A stretch of 64,000 nucleotides of DNA from Bythopirellula goksoeyrii (lineage in GTDB: Bacteria > Planctomycetota > Planctomycetia > Pirellulales > Lacipirellulaceae): NCBI RefSeq assembly GCF_008065115.1, contig NZ_CP042913.1, positions 5,715,257 through 5,779,256 on the forward strand, written 5' to 3'. Shown here one piece after another: positions 27,932-36,933 of the stretch (positions are counted from its first letter, which is position 1; every line of letters begins with the position of its first letter). The notes under the pieces are model-generated. The model had not been told where the DNA came from and searched no databases. It was given only the letters and a program-made list of their open reading frames with translations. Position numbers and translations under genes: made by a program.

Positions 27932-30496
27932 TTGTTCAGTTTATCCTCAAAAGGTGTTGCTCTATGGGAGCGAACCATTTTCTGCGTTTTGGCGTTTAGT
28001 AGCTCAGCCTGTTTTGCAATTGACTCGATTTCAGAATTGGGCGTTATCAGGTTCGATGCTGGACCACAACATTCTTTGCTTGCTACCCAGTCGATCGCTC
28101 TACGCAAAGAGACTCTTTATCAGTCAACGACTGGTTTCGGTTGGCTAACGCCCCCTTCTGCTTCATTTGTGAGAGATGACCTGGCGCCAACACGTTCGCC
28201 CTTAACTATCGACGGAGTATCAGGGAGTTCGCTTGAATTTAGAGCTGATGTAAATGCCGGCACGTGGGAAGTATTTGTATGGCTCGAAATTGGTGAGTTC
28301 GACAGCAATGCCACTCAGGTGTACGTTCAAGGAGAACTGAAGCCGATAGACTGGCAAGATTTTCCGCCCCCCGCGGAGCCAAGTAAGGACTTGCCTAAGC
28401 TATACCGGGTCTTTGTAACGACAGCCCAAGTAGGTAGCGATGGTTTGATCCTCAAATTCAACGGGCAAAAATCTGAAGTTCGGCTACTTGGTGTTACCCT
28501 GTTGTGTGGGGTAAATGACTACTCTCCTGATCAACGCAAACACTTAAGAACTCTTAACTCGAATGTTGGACTAAGCAACCCTCCATCGCTCGCTTTGTTG
28601 GAACAGGAGACTAAGGCTGTAGCTCTTGCCAATCCTGGGGATAGTGTCTTCGCACTTTGGCTGCAACGGATAGAGTTTTTAGCCGAGGCTGAGAGATACT
28701 ATCACATGCGCGGCTGGGACTGGGCTGAAGAAGAAACCGGTCTTAGTATGTTTGATCGGCATCATCAGGCGATCATGCTGTTAGACGCATTGTTGGCTGG
28801 AGAAAATAAGGCCGACGAACCTTTGTTGAATCGTGGCCGATTTTTGCGGGGTCGAATGCTCTATTGGCTCGGCAAGGAGCGAGGAGGAAGCGAAATAATC
28901 GCTAACGCAGAGCGCGACTTGAGTTTGCTTTACCAACAATTTCCGGAAGACGACCTACTGGCGATGTATGCTGACAAGAAAATTGATTTACAGGACGAAT
29001 GTGATTGTTTTGAGCCAAGTTCTGTCGCTCCCGCCTGGTCAGTATTGCAACACGAAGCCTTGTGCCGTTTGCGCACGATTGTTCGCTGGTGGACCTCGCA
29101 CCGTCAACTTGCCAATGGAGAATTGGGAGGCAAGTTTGGTGATGATGTGGAAATGCTTAGGTGGTGGCCCCCCCTCTGCCTGGCTGGCGATCAAAACGCA
29201 ATAAAGGGTTGGAAACGTTTGGCTGATGGCGTGTGGCACAGCAAACATGTTCACCAAGGGTATGCTCGGAAATTGGCCGACGTGGAGCACGCCTCCGAAT
29301 TCATCGCCGACACGGCCCCTTTGATGGCGGTCTATTCCGATGATCCGGAGTATTTGGAGCGTTTGCAGCCTTCCGCCGATCTGTTTCGCGATTTGTGGAC
29401 GGGCATGACTCCCAGAGGCAACCGCTTTTTTCGATCCTCCTGGTTTAGCGCCACGGATATGGTGACCACAGAACCCAAAGGACGTGACGTTGAATTCAAT
29501 TGCCGGGCTGTGAAGGCAGTCCGCTATTTGGTTTGGCGTCGGCCCGATCCTGAAGTCATCTCGACTCTCCACGAATGGTCGTTGGCTTGGATTGCTGCTG
29601 CCTTGAAAACCGAAAAGGGTAAGCCGCACGGAATTCTGCCAGCCTCTGTTCGCTTTACTGACGAATCAATTAATGGAGATGGAGAAAACTGGTATCAAGC
29701 AGACATGTACTGGGATTATTTTGACTGGCACCACTCAGCAGGAAGCTTGCTTCTTGATCAGTTTTTCTTTACCTACTTGCTGACAAAAGACGAGCGACTC
29801 TTGCAGCCCTTGCTATTAACGTTAGAGCTGATCCAGTCTAATGAAATTCAACAAACCGACGCTATCCCTCGAGAAGGCTCCTCAGCCTGGGCTGCACAGA
29901 TATTAAGGAAGTGCGATCTCTTCTGGGACGTCGTGGAGCAATGGAGATTCGTGTCAAATAATCAGACTTTTGATCAACTGATCATGCGTTATGGTTCTCC
30001 ATACGGACAATACCGTATAAGCGGAGACGAACGTTACCTGATCAATGGGCTCGAGTCGCTGCTAGATGATTTGCGCTACAACACACCTTTAAAGACAAGC
30101 GAAGCCTATTACACAGATAGAGTGTATATAACCGAGTGGGAGACTCTCAAGGGGATGCTAACGGGAGATAGCATGCAAAACAACACCTCGCCTTATTATG
30201 CTGTCTCCTGGGAACAAACTGACGAACATTTCACCGCCCTTGTAAGTGACACGCATGAGACAGGATTGAAAGCTCAACTGTTCTCTCACGGAAATGAGAA
30301 GCAAACAGTCGTAATGCGTGTCTGGCAAGCGAAGCCAGGTAATTACATTTTCCGAACCAAGGCCTCGGGCTCACCGGTCAAGGAAGAGCCTGTAAACATC
30401 GAAAACCATGGCCAACGTATCTCTGTCGAGTTGCCTGCGCAGAGGTTACTGGAACTAGAACTCACATCAATCGGCGAACGAACTACGGTGGATTGA
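27932..30496 (+). CDS. large secreted protein with beta-sandwich and helical-toroid-like region
   Basis: The family was not recognised with certainty. A TTG start with AAAGG upstream gives a signal peptide ending near SACFA. Residues about 35-190 resemble a malectin or carbohydrate-binding sandwich (FDAGPQHSLL, VNAGTWEVFVWLEIGEFD). Residues about 220-760 are helical and Trp/Tyr-rich, with stretches such as YYHMRGWDWAEEETGLSMFDRHHQ and ENWYQADMYWDYFDWHHSAG, as in alpha/alpha-toroid hydrolases or lyases. The last 90 residues are beta-rich. Neighbouring isomerase and oxidoreductase genes suggest a polysaccharide-degrading or binding role. Confidence 0.5.
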   Translation: MFSLSSKGVALWERTIFCVLAFSSSACFAIDSISELGVIRFDAGPQHSLLATQSIALRKETLYQSTTGFGWLTPPSASFVRDDLAPTRSPLTIDGVSGSSLEFRADVNAGTWEVFVWLEIGEFDSNATQVYVQGELKPIDWQDFPPPAEPSKDLPKLYRVFVTTAQVGSDGLILKFNGQKSEVRLLGVTLLCGVNDYSPDQRKHLRTLNSNVGLSNPPSLALLEQETKAVALANPGDSVFALWLQRIEFLAEAERYYHMRGWDWAEEETGLSMFDRHHQAIMLLDALLAGENKADEPLLNRGRFLRGRMLYWLGKERGGSEIIANAERDLSLLYQQFPEDDLLAMYADKKIDLQDECDCFEPSSVAPAWSVLQHEALCRLRTIVRWWTSHRQLANGELGGKFGDDVEMLRWWPPLCLAGDQNAIKGWKRLADGVWHSKHVHQGYARKLADVEHASEFIADTAPLMAVYSDDPEYLERLQPSADLFRDLWTGMTPRGNRFFRSSWFSATDMVTTEPKGRDVEFNCRAVKAVRYLVWRRPDPEVISTLHEWSLAWIAAALKTEKGKPHGILPASVRFTDESINGDGENWYQADMYWDYFDWHHSAGSLLLDQFFFTYLLTKDERLLQPLLLTLELIQSNEIQQTDAIPREGSSAWAAQILRKCDLFWDVVEQWRFVSNNQTFDQLIMRYGSPYGQYRISGDERYLINGLESLLDDLRYNTPLKTSEAYYTDRVYITEWETLKGMLTGDSMQNNTSPYYAVSWEQTDEHFTALVSDTHETGLKAQLFSHGNEKQTVVMRVWQAKPGNYIFRTKASGSPVKEEPVNIENHGQRISVELPAQRLLELELTSIGERTTVD

Positions 30497-30584
30497 TTGG
30501 CATAGACAGCTCACACTTCTATCCGAGACCGCCAGTTTGAGATCTGGTCGATCAGGACGAGGCCCCTTATGTCCGAAGCAGCGA

Positions 30585-32027
30585 TCACGTTATTTCGGGT
30601 ATCGCGAAAGGTGGACGCGATTCTGGTCGCAGCAGGGCTGTCGCCTCAGAATTATTGATCACTTCGTTTCCGGCAGGATCAAGTTCTAGCCATTTCCCTA
30701 GGCGCAATTTCGTATTGTCTTCATCAAGCAGTACATCGTTTGCGCGGAGATGACCAACCATGCGATCAAAGGAATTTGCTAACAATTCGTTGCCAATAAC
30801 TTGCTCAGCTACTGCATCTGAGGTGGACGCAGCGCCGACTCGATGAGAAACTCCAGCGAGGTGACAAAGTGCGCTGCTTACATGTCCCTCTCGTATCTCG
30901 GCGTTCAGCACGGTCTTGTCTTGACGTGCGACGGCATCGAGCCAGTTGGCGAAATGATCGCTGGATTTCTTCCAACGTTTCACCTCATGGCCATCAAGAT
31001 CGAAAGCGATTGCCTCGTGATAACTCGGCACAAGGACATGCCCCTGTTCGCACTGAATCAATACCCCTATTCTGCTTCCTCGATAGGAATCCATGGAGGC
31101 TTTCCAATCGGCCTGGGCTTGCTGGGAACGTGGCAAACCACGAGTTTCAAACAGCAAAGGTGCTTGCGGATAGTCGTAACAAGCGATTTGAGTGTTGGGC
31201 GTATTTCCCGCATCGTCGTAGCCGAATCTTCCACCGATACTAAGTACTCGTGGCGGCAGTTGATTCTCTCCCAAGAACCACCGCGCAATGTCCACCTGAT
31301 GGATACCCTGATTGCCGATATCGCCGTTTCCGGTGTTGAAATCCCAATGCCAGTCGTAATGCAACTCCGGTCGAAAAATCTCCTGCTTCTTGGCAGGGCC
31401 GCACCAGAGATCGTAGTGAATGTGCTTTGGAATCTTTAGTGGACTACTGAGCTTGCCAATACTCATTCTTGGCTTATAGCAGGTACCCACTGCATAGAGA
31501 ATTTTTCCCAAGCCACCTTGCTGAACCCACTCGACCGCTTCGGCAATCCCTGAACTGGACCTGGCCTGTGTTCCAGATTGAACAATTCTCCCGTAGAGCT
31601 CGGCGGCAGCGACTAGTTGCTGTCCCTCCCAAACATCATGGCTGATGGGTTTTTCGACGTAGACGTCTTTACCGGCTTGAATCGCTGCGATGGCAATAAG
31701 AGCATGTGTATGATTCGGCGTGGCAATCGAAACAGCGTGGATGTCCGCTTCGTCCAACAGGCGGCGATAATCGACAAACCTCTCGATGCTCCGCCCCAGC
31801 TTCTGCTCTGTTTCTGCGCTCCGCTCGTGAAGGATTTTTTCATCCACGTCACAGATTGCTACGACGTGCTTGCCAAGTGCTTGAAGATGCTCATTGCCTC
31901 TGCCTCTTGCTCCGATGACTGCCACGCGAATGTCTTTTGTCTCAGAAGCCTGGACTTTGCTGGAAAGTACTGCCAAGCCAGAAGCAGAGGCGGCACCCAG
32001 GAATAATCTGCGGTTTATCGTGTGCAT
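30585..32027 (-). CDS. Tat-exported Gfo/Idh/MocA oxidoreductase
   Basis: The ATG at 32027 is preferred over 32033 because AGGGGGA sits about 8 bp before it. The protein begins with a twin-arginine-like signal (INRRLFLGAASASGLAVLSS). It then has a Rossmann motif VAVIGARGRGNEHL and the EKP box in GKDVYVEKPISHDVWEG. The C-terminal half has the planctomycete version of the substrate domain (LWCGPAKKQE, WHWDFNTGNGDIGNQGIHQVDIARW). Such proteins act in the periplasm or paryphoplasm on sugars. It is convergent with the 854-residue gene and divergent from a PEP-CTERM gene. Confidence 0.9.
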   Translation of the reverse strand: MHTINRRLFLGAASASGLAVLSSKVQASETKDIRVAVIGARGRGNEHLQALGKHVVAICDVDEKILHERSAETEQKLGRSIERFVDYRRLLDEADIHAVSIATPNHTHALIAIAAIQAGKDVYVEKPISHDVWEGQQLVAAAELYGRIVQSGTQARSSSGIAEAVEWVQQGGLGKILYAVGTCYKPRMSIGKLSSPLKIPKHIHYDLWCGPAKKQEIFRPELHYDWHWDFNTGNGDIGNQGIHQVDIARWFLGENQLPPRVLSIGGRFGYDDAGNTPNTQIACYDYPQAPLLFETRGLPRSQQAQADWKASMDSYRGSRIGVLIQCEQGHVLVPSYHEAIAFDLDGHEVKRWKKSSDHFANWLDAVARQDKTVLNAEIREGHVSSALCHLAGVSHRVGAASTSDAVAEQVIGNELLANSFDRMVGHLRANDVLLDEDNTKLRLGKWLELDPAGNEVINNSEATALLRPESRPPFAIPEIT

Positions 32028-32416
32028 ACTCATTCCCCCTTAGAAGGTATGGAGCATTAGACGGCTTATCAGACAATAGTAATCAAAATCGACGTTTGGG
32101 AGCGAAGCCTGAAGAATAGTTGCCTTTCCCGCATCCTATCATAAATCTCTTTTGCGGGCTTCTCCAACCCTGGGTGTTGTCCGCAAATGTGAATTCAGAA
32201 ACTAGCGATCTGTTTATTGAGAAGAAACGATTCCAGGAAGAAGTAGTGCACGATTCATCTAAGATTGCAGCCACTGCAGGCCAACTTTTTCCGCCTGTTG
32301 GCAAAAAGGGCCTTTCTCGTTGCAAAAATTACTTCAGAGTCTTATAATGCAGGTTATCAATGTCCAAAGAAATCTCTTCTATTTTAGATCTTCCACTTGT
32401 GAAGCCCAGGGAGTTG
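32028..32416. other. divergent promoter region
   Basis: No gene is seen here. It separates the Gfo/Idh gene (minus) from the PEP-CTERM gene (plus) and contains the promoter at 32320-32348 plus GC-rich short dyads around 32277-32312. Confidence 0.5.
32320..32348 (+). promoter_or_regulatory. sigma70-type promoter of the PEP-CTERM gene
   Basis: TTGCAA (32320-32325) and a perfect TATAAT (32343-32348) stand 17 bp apart. This predicts a start near 32355 and a leader of about 60 nt. Confidence 0.65.
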
Positions 32417-33730
32417 ATGCACATGCACTGGAAATTTGCTGTTATCGCTTCGCTGATTGCTATCGCTATTCTGTCATCTCCACAACGGTCGTCTGCCCAG
32501 GAGGACGAAACCTATGATTTTGATGGTGTCGCCGATATGGATCCGCAGCCAGCGGATCCCACCGACTGGATGACCAGCGAGAATTGGAGTGATTCAGGAG
32601 CCGATCCGCTTCCCCCCTTTGGGCCAGCGATTCCCGATTTTGGAACTCGAGTTGAGATTCAGACCTCTACTTTTGGCGTCAATGCACCTGTCATCGGTCC
32701 TGGGGATACTGCTGAAGCATTCGAACTACGTATTGCTCGTTTCGGCGGCGAAGGTTTACTGACCATGACCGGCGGAACTCTCACCACGGTGAACAGCTGT
32801 TCGATGTCCCCTTTTACTTGCAATAGAAGGTTGCGTGTGGGTGCTGCCGATGTTGCCTTGGACATCGATCGCCATCCAGGAACTTTCAATTTGAGTGGGG
32901 GAACAGTAACAACCGATTCTTTGTGGATCGGTAGTGGCTCAAAGGGCCAAGTGACTATGAGTGGGGGGATTTTGAACACGCGCGGAGATTTGTCTTTCGA
33001 CTGGACGTTCGATGCAGGCAGCAATCTAAACATGACCGCCGGGACGATCAATGTGGGCAGTGATATTCGCATGTATCGCAATTCTTCCCTTGATCTAGAT
33101 GGCGGCACGATTATCGTAGCCAACACTGTAAATTTAGGGTTTACCGACGCCAATATTACTCAGACCCCAAATGTGTCTGCCAACATATTGAGTGGGCTAC
33201 TGCAAGCGAATAATGCTCTCCGGGTGCAAGGGTCAGTCGTTGTCGATGGCGGTATTTTGAGGGCAGGCAGTTTTAATGAAGCCTTAAGTGTGGGGACCAT
33301 TGAGATCAACGGCAATGGCCTTTTACAATTTAAGAATGCTCAAGAGAGTGTTGCAGCTGTGCAAGGGCTGATCACCAGCGGGTTCTTCACGACGAGTGGA
33401 GCTTCTCCATTGTCAGTATCCGTTGTAGACGTTGGCGGGACCGATTACACCCAGGTTTCGAGCGCTGCACCTGGCCTGCTGGGTGACTTCGACAACGACG
33501 GTGACGTGGACGGCCGTGATTTCCTGCATTGGCAGCGAGGTGACTCACCTAATGGTGTTTCAGGTGTCTCTGTATCAGCGGCAGATTTGACCGATTGGCA
33601 AGGCAATTACGGGGCACCGCCGCTCACTGCAGTCGTCGCTGTTCCCGAGCCAGCAGCGGGCGTATTTGTTTTTTTTCTTAGCCTAGCACTGCTATCCCGT
33701 TCCACATTAGTTTTGAATAAATCGGTTTGA
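32417..33730 (+). CDS. PEP-CTERM surface protein with dockerin-like loop
   Basis: The start at 32417 follows AGGGAG, and the signal peptide ends near RSSAQ. The body is a beta-solenoid of short strands with repeated MTGG and MSGG turns (LLTMTGGTLT, VTMSGGILNT, LNMTAGTINV, LDLDGGTIIV), like autotransporter passenger repeats. Near the C-terminus a calcium-loop module reads GDFDNDGDVDGRDFLHWQRG and ends WQGNYG. The sorting tail is VPEPAAG plus a hydrophobic helix, though the terminal basic cluster is weak. The protein should be processed by an exosortase and placed at the cell surface. Confidence 0.82.
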   Translation: MHMHWKFAVIASLIAIAILSSPQRSSAQEDETYDFDGVADMDPQPADPTDWMTSENWSDSGADPLPPFGPAIPDFGTRVEIQTSTFGVNAPVIGPGDTAEAFELRIARFGGEGLLTMTGGTLTTVNSCSMSPFTCNRRLRVGAADVALDIDRHPGTFNLSGGTVTTDSLWIGSGSKGQVTMSGGILNTRGDLSFDWTFDAGSNLNMTAGTINVGSDIRMYRNSSLDLDGGTIIVANTVNLGFTDANITQTPNVSANILSGLLQANNALRVQGSVVVDGGILRAGSFNEALSVGTIEINGNGLLQFKNAQESVAAVQGLITSGFFTTSGASPLSVSVVDVGGTDYTQVSSAAPGLLGDFDNDGDVDGRDFLHWQRGDSPNGVSGVSVSAADLTDWQGNYGAPPLTAVVAVPEPAAGVFVFFLSLALLSRSTLVLNKSV

Positions 33731-33779
33731 AACTAGGTTTTCTATCTCTACTGCAGGAATTATTGATTAATTTTAGTAT

Positions 33780-34241
33780 ATGCGTTGTGTGTTCCATCAG
33801 CTTAGAAGTGTTGAAAAGTTTTTCACAATTGGAATCGTTCTGACAGGACTCTTCCTGCTTCCAACAATTGGTTGCAGTGACGGTCGGCCAGGTAGACTGG
33901 CGGTGTCGGGGCAGGTGTTAATTGACGGACAGCCACTTACACATGGCTTCATCCGATTCGTACCTGAAGTGGGACGCCAAGCAGCCGCTAGGCTTGATGA
34001 GGAAGGCCGATTTACGCTCTCCACCTACGCGAAACATGATGGTGTCATACCTGGAGTATATAAAGTCGAGGTAGATGCATCGGAGGAACTCAGCGCCAAA
34101 AAGAAAAAGTGGCATGCACCAAAAAAGTACTTTCGATACTCAACATCCGATTTGAAGCAGAGTATCACCGAACCTACTGATTCGCTCGTGGTCAACCTTA
34201 CATGGGATGGGGGGAAACCTTTTGTGGAGCGACTCCGCTGA
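33780..34241 (+). CDS. small lipoprotein with carboxypeptidase-regulatory-like fold
   Basis: The 153-residue protein has a lipoprotein signal with Cys32 in PTIGCSD. The mature part (VSGQVLIDGQPLTHGFIRFVPE, DGVIPGVYKVEVDAS) looks like the small Ig-like carboxypeptidase-regulatory domain found next to DUF1559 genes in planctomycetes. It lies 49 bp after the PEP-CTERM gene and 119 bp before a DUF1559 gene. It is probably anchored in a membrane; the function is unknown. Confidence 0.75.
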   Translation: MRCVFHQLRSVEKFFTIGIVLTGLFLLPTIGCSDGRPGRLAVSGQVLIDGQPLTHGFIRFVPEVGRQAAARLDEEGRFTLSTYAKHDGVIPGVYKVEVDASEELSAKKKKWHAPKKYFRYSTSDLKQSITEPTDSLVVNLTWDGGKPFVERLR

Positions 34242-34360
34242 TTTATCCTGTCCGGTAAATAAATTCCAGTAAGAGTGATTCTCCGTGCACGTTAGGTAAA
34301 GATTATTAAGACTCTTGCCAGCAACAGTTAATTAAAGATCATGAATTAGTTTATGGAGAG

Positions 34361-35416
34361 ATGCGGATGTGCTGGATTGGCAGTGGCGTGAAATTACTTC
34401 GACGCAAAGACCAGGGCTTTACTTTAGTAGAACTTCTGGTCGTGATCGCAATTATCGGAGTGCTTGTTGCACTTTTGCTGCCAGCAGTCCAAGCTGCGCG
34501 CGAGGCTGCCCGGCGAACTCAGTGCGTCAACAATCAAAAGCAGATTGGTTTAGCGCTGTTGAACTATGAAGGCACGAATGGAAATTTACCCGCCGGGCGT
34601 CATGGCTGCGACGGAGCGGTAGAGCCTTCGGTGAGTGGCTGTGAGCAAGACTCAAGTATTCTGCGATCGTCAATGAGTGGGTTTGTAAAGATACTCCCCT
34701 ATTTGGAGCAACAAGCGATTTATGACGCACTTGATCTAAGCAGTCAAAATAGAATTATCTGGCCAATTGGAGCCTCCTCCGAAGAGGCCGACGGTTACAC
34801 CTCTTGGGCAACTCCGCAGATTCAACAAGCCCTGAACACGCGACCGGATATGTTCGTTTGTCCGAGTGCTGGTTCTGAACCCATCACTGATTCACTGGTT
34901 TATCAGAACGCGGAGCTTCCTCCGGCCACCGGAGACTATGTCCTCAACATGGGTCACCGGGGTCCCAGTTGGGGCAGAGATTTCTTTGGAGTGAAAACGG
35001 ATAATTCCGGCCTGTTTTTCTATATTCGAGAAATCGAGTTGCGAGAAATCGAAGACGGAACAAGCAATACGTTTTTTGGTGGAGAGACCTTGGATAGTCA
35101 CGTGATCGATAGTAGCAACATTTGGTCCTCTGCCGTCCGTCATTTGGACGGCATGCGAACGACTGACAATCCCGTAAATACGCCCGCGGGACCAGATTTT
35201 GTGGATTTCGTCAAGATGCATCGGAAGAGAGTCCCGCCCGACAGACCGTATTTTGCAGCATGCGCATTTGGAAGTCGGCATTCGAGGGGTGCGAATTTTT
35301 TCTTCGCCGATGGCCATGTGGAGTTCATTTCAGAGGATATTTCCCCGATTCCATACAACGCCTATGCAACGAGGGCCAGTCAAGAATTAAATGATGAATA
35401 TGCCCAAGAACAGTAG
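34361..35416 (+). CDS. DUF1559 pseudopilin-like protein
   Basis: The N-terminus is a type IV prepilin signal, [24 protein letters not shown], cut between Gly19 and Phe20, followed by the planctomycete block [28 protein letters not shown]. The C-terminus ends with the family FFFADGHVEFI box. Such proteins occur in many copies per planctomycete genome and may form surface fibres or pseudopili. The ribosome site is GGAGAG. It sits between two PEP-CTERM genes inside the island. Confidence 0.95.
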   Translation: MRMCWIGSGVKLLRRKDQGFTLVELLVVIAIIGVLVALLLPAVQAAREAARRTQCVNNQKQIGLALLNYEGTNGNLPAGRHGCDGAVEPSVSGCEQDSSILRSSMSGFVKILPYLEQQAIYDALDLSSQNRIIWPIGASSEEADGYTSWATPQIQQALNTRPDMFVCPSAGSEPITDSLVYQNAELPPATGDYVLNMGHRGPSWGRDFFGVKTDNSGLFFYIREIELREIEDGTSNTFFGGETLDSHVIDSSNIWSSAVRHLDGMRTTDNPVNTPAGPDFVDFVKMHRKRVPPDRPYFAACAFGSRHSRGANFFFADGHVEFISEDISPIPYNAYATRASQELNDEYAQEQ

Positions 35417-35423
35417 AAAAAGC

Positions 35424-35452
35424 TTGGAAGTTGCTTGTAAAGAGTTTATACT
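35424..35452 (+). promoter_or_regulatory. sigma70-type promoter of the second PEP-CTERM gene
   Basis: TTGGAA (35424-35429) and TATACT (35447-35452) with a 17-bp spacer lie directly after the DUF1559 stop codon, giving the next gene its own start point. Confidence 0.5.
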
Positions 35453-35518
35453 AATTTCCAGGAATTAGGTTTTTTTGTTGGATCAGTTCCTTCACTCATC
35501 GTTAGAGGAGACTTGCTA

Positions 35519-36622
35519 ATGTGTAGAAAAATTGTTGGTTTAGCTTCTATTTTCTTTTGTTCTTGCGCTCTTATGACGACCGCCAGTTATGGCCAGTTGG
35601 ATGGCCTCTATGAATTCGACGGAGGTGGCGATGGCACTTCCTGGGATGACGCAGCCAACTGGGAGCAAAAACTGGATGCCTTCGGCAATCCCATCAGTGG
35701 TGACCCTGCTACACCCCCGAGTCCGACCACATCGGCGGACATTCCACTACTAGGCGTTGTTCTAGTTGATAACACACAGCCAGGTCAAACCGCGCTGGAC
35801 GTAAACATTGGTACTTCTGCTGGGAATGGTTCTGCCTTCATTACAGGTGGAGACTTAACAGTTCGCGACATGAATGTTGGCAGTGATTCTGGTGGAATTA
35901 ATATTGGTTTGTTGTCCATGTCTGGAGGCACTCTAGCGGCCGGCGACGATATCACTCTGGGAAATGGTTCTGTGGGTGTGATGACGATGTCAGGTGGTAC
36001 AGCAAGTACCGGAGATGATTTCGTCATTAACTCTAACAGCTCACTCACCATGACCGGTGGTGCTATTAATATCGGCGATCGACTGGTTACGGAGGATAAT
36101 GCTGGGATTGTGCTAAGTAATGGGGACATCTTCGCCGATGACGATTTCTTCTTCTTCGGCAACTCCCAAATCACCGTCAATGGCGGTTCAATGATTGTGA
36201 ATGACAAGCTTCGATTCGACGATGATGACAGCTTCAGCGGAAAGCTGACGATCAACGATGGTTTCGTGCGCAGCAATGAGTTTGGAGTAGAAGTTGATGG
36301 GCTGCTCACCGATTTTCGTGGTGAAGTAGAAATTAATGGCTCTGGCCTCTTTCAAGTTGAAGAAAGCGGCGGTCCTAGCAGTCCTATCAGCCAATTGAGC
36401 CTCGGCACAGCACGTGATCTTATTGCCGAAGGCGTTCATTTCACTACCAGCGAGCCAGCACCTAAGAAACTGGGGGCATTTTTGGTCACGGTCCCCAGCT
36501 TTGACGGCAACACGAATGTCTCGTTTGTTCAAATCTCGGTAGTTCCTGAACCAGCTTCCGTGTTGTTACTTGGTCTCGGTACTTTGGCACTCGTATTAAG
36601 GCGTAAGAACCAAGTAGCCTAA
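35519..36622 (+). CDS. PEP-CTERM beta-solenoid surface protein
   Basis: The ATG at 35519 is preceded by GAGGAG, and the signal peptide ends around TTASYGQ. The body repeats MSGGTL, MSGGTA and MTGGAI turns in a beta-solenoid, much like the protein encoded at 32417. The tail VVPEPASVLLLGLGTLALVLRRK is a textbook PEP-CTERM sorting signal: motif, helix, basic end. There is no dockerin-like loop. It is the last gene before the strong terminator and the right repeat of the tRNA-Arg island. Confidence 0.9.
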   Translation: MCRKIVGLASIFFCSCALMTTASYGQLDGLYEFDGGGDGTSWDDAANWEQKLDAFGNPISGDPATPPSPTTSADIPLLGVVLVDNTQPGQTALDVNIGTSAGNGSAFITGGDLTVRDMNVGSDSGGINIGLLSMSGGTLAAGDDITLGNGSVGVMTMSGGTASTGDDFVINSNSSLTMTGGAINIGDRLVTEDNAGIVLSNGDIFADDDFFFFGNSQITVNGGSMIVNDKLRFDDDDSFSGKLTINDGFVRSNEFGVEVDGLLTDFRGEVEINGSGLFQVEESGGPSSPISQLSLGTARDLIAEGVHFTTSEPAPKKLGAFLVTVPSFDGNTNVSFVQISVVPEPASVLLLGLGTLALVLRRKNQVA

Positions 36623-36655
36623 GCGGCTAGGTTCGATAGCTCATTTGATGACACA

Positions 36656-36686
36656 GGCTGGTCACTTCTGTGACCAGCCTTTTTTT
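36656..36686 (+). terminator. rho-independent terminator
   Basis: A perfect 10-bp stem (GGCTGGTCAC / GTGACCAGCC) with a TTCT loop is followed by seven Ts at 36680-36686. It ends the PEP-CTERM transcript 33 bp after the stop codon. Confidence 0.95.
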
Positions 36687-36900
36687 GCATTAAGTGGGCC
36701 CTGCGTAGATAGCACCGAACCGTTCCAGCGGGCGGCTTGTCCAACCACCAGCTCGAACGACCACCGCGAATCGAAGTCTGTCGACTTCACCTACCGCACT
36801 TCGGCAGGTGCCGACCTGGAATACTGGGCTTCCCCCCTGTAACTGATCCAGTCTATTGCGAGAATCGAATCGCATCTGGGCGTAGCCCGGATAGTTCAAT

Positions 36901-36927
36901 CTGGTTCGAATCCAGCCGGGGATACTT
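36901..36927 (+). repeat. attR-like direct repeat of tRNA-Arg 3' end
   Basis: These 27 bp match 20688-20714 exactly and include the T arm and 3' acceptor strand of tRNA-Arg. The preceding 20 bp (CGTAGCCCGGATAG...) show only patchy similarity to the tRNA 5' part, so no second functional tRNA exists. The dctP stop codon lies 7 bp beyond. Confidence 0.75.
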
Positions 36928-36933
36928 TTTGGA

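Noticed and set aside
36645-36842. Short plus-strand frame ending DFTYRTSAGADLEYWASPL
   Set aside because: It overlaps the terminator and has no start signal; the end might be gene debris but is too short to assign.
36881-36924. Second complete tRNA-Arg at the right repeat
   Set aside because: The acceptor 5' strand, D arm and anticodon arm cannot be formed; only the T arm and 3' strand are present.
20638-36927. Prophage interpretation of the tRNA-Arg island
   Set aside because: No capsid, terminase, portal, tail or lysis genes are present; the cargo is metabolic.
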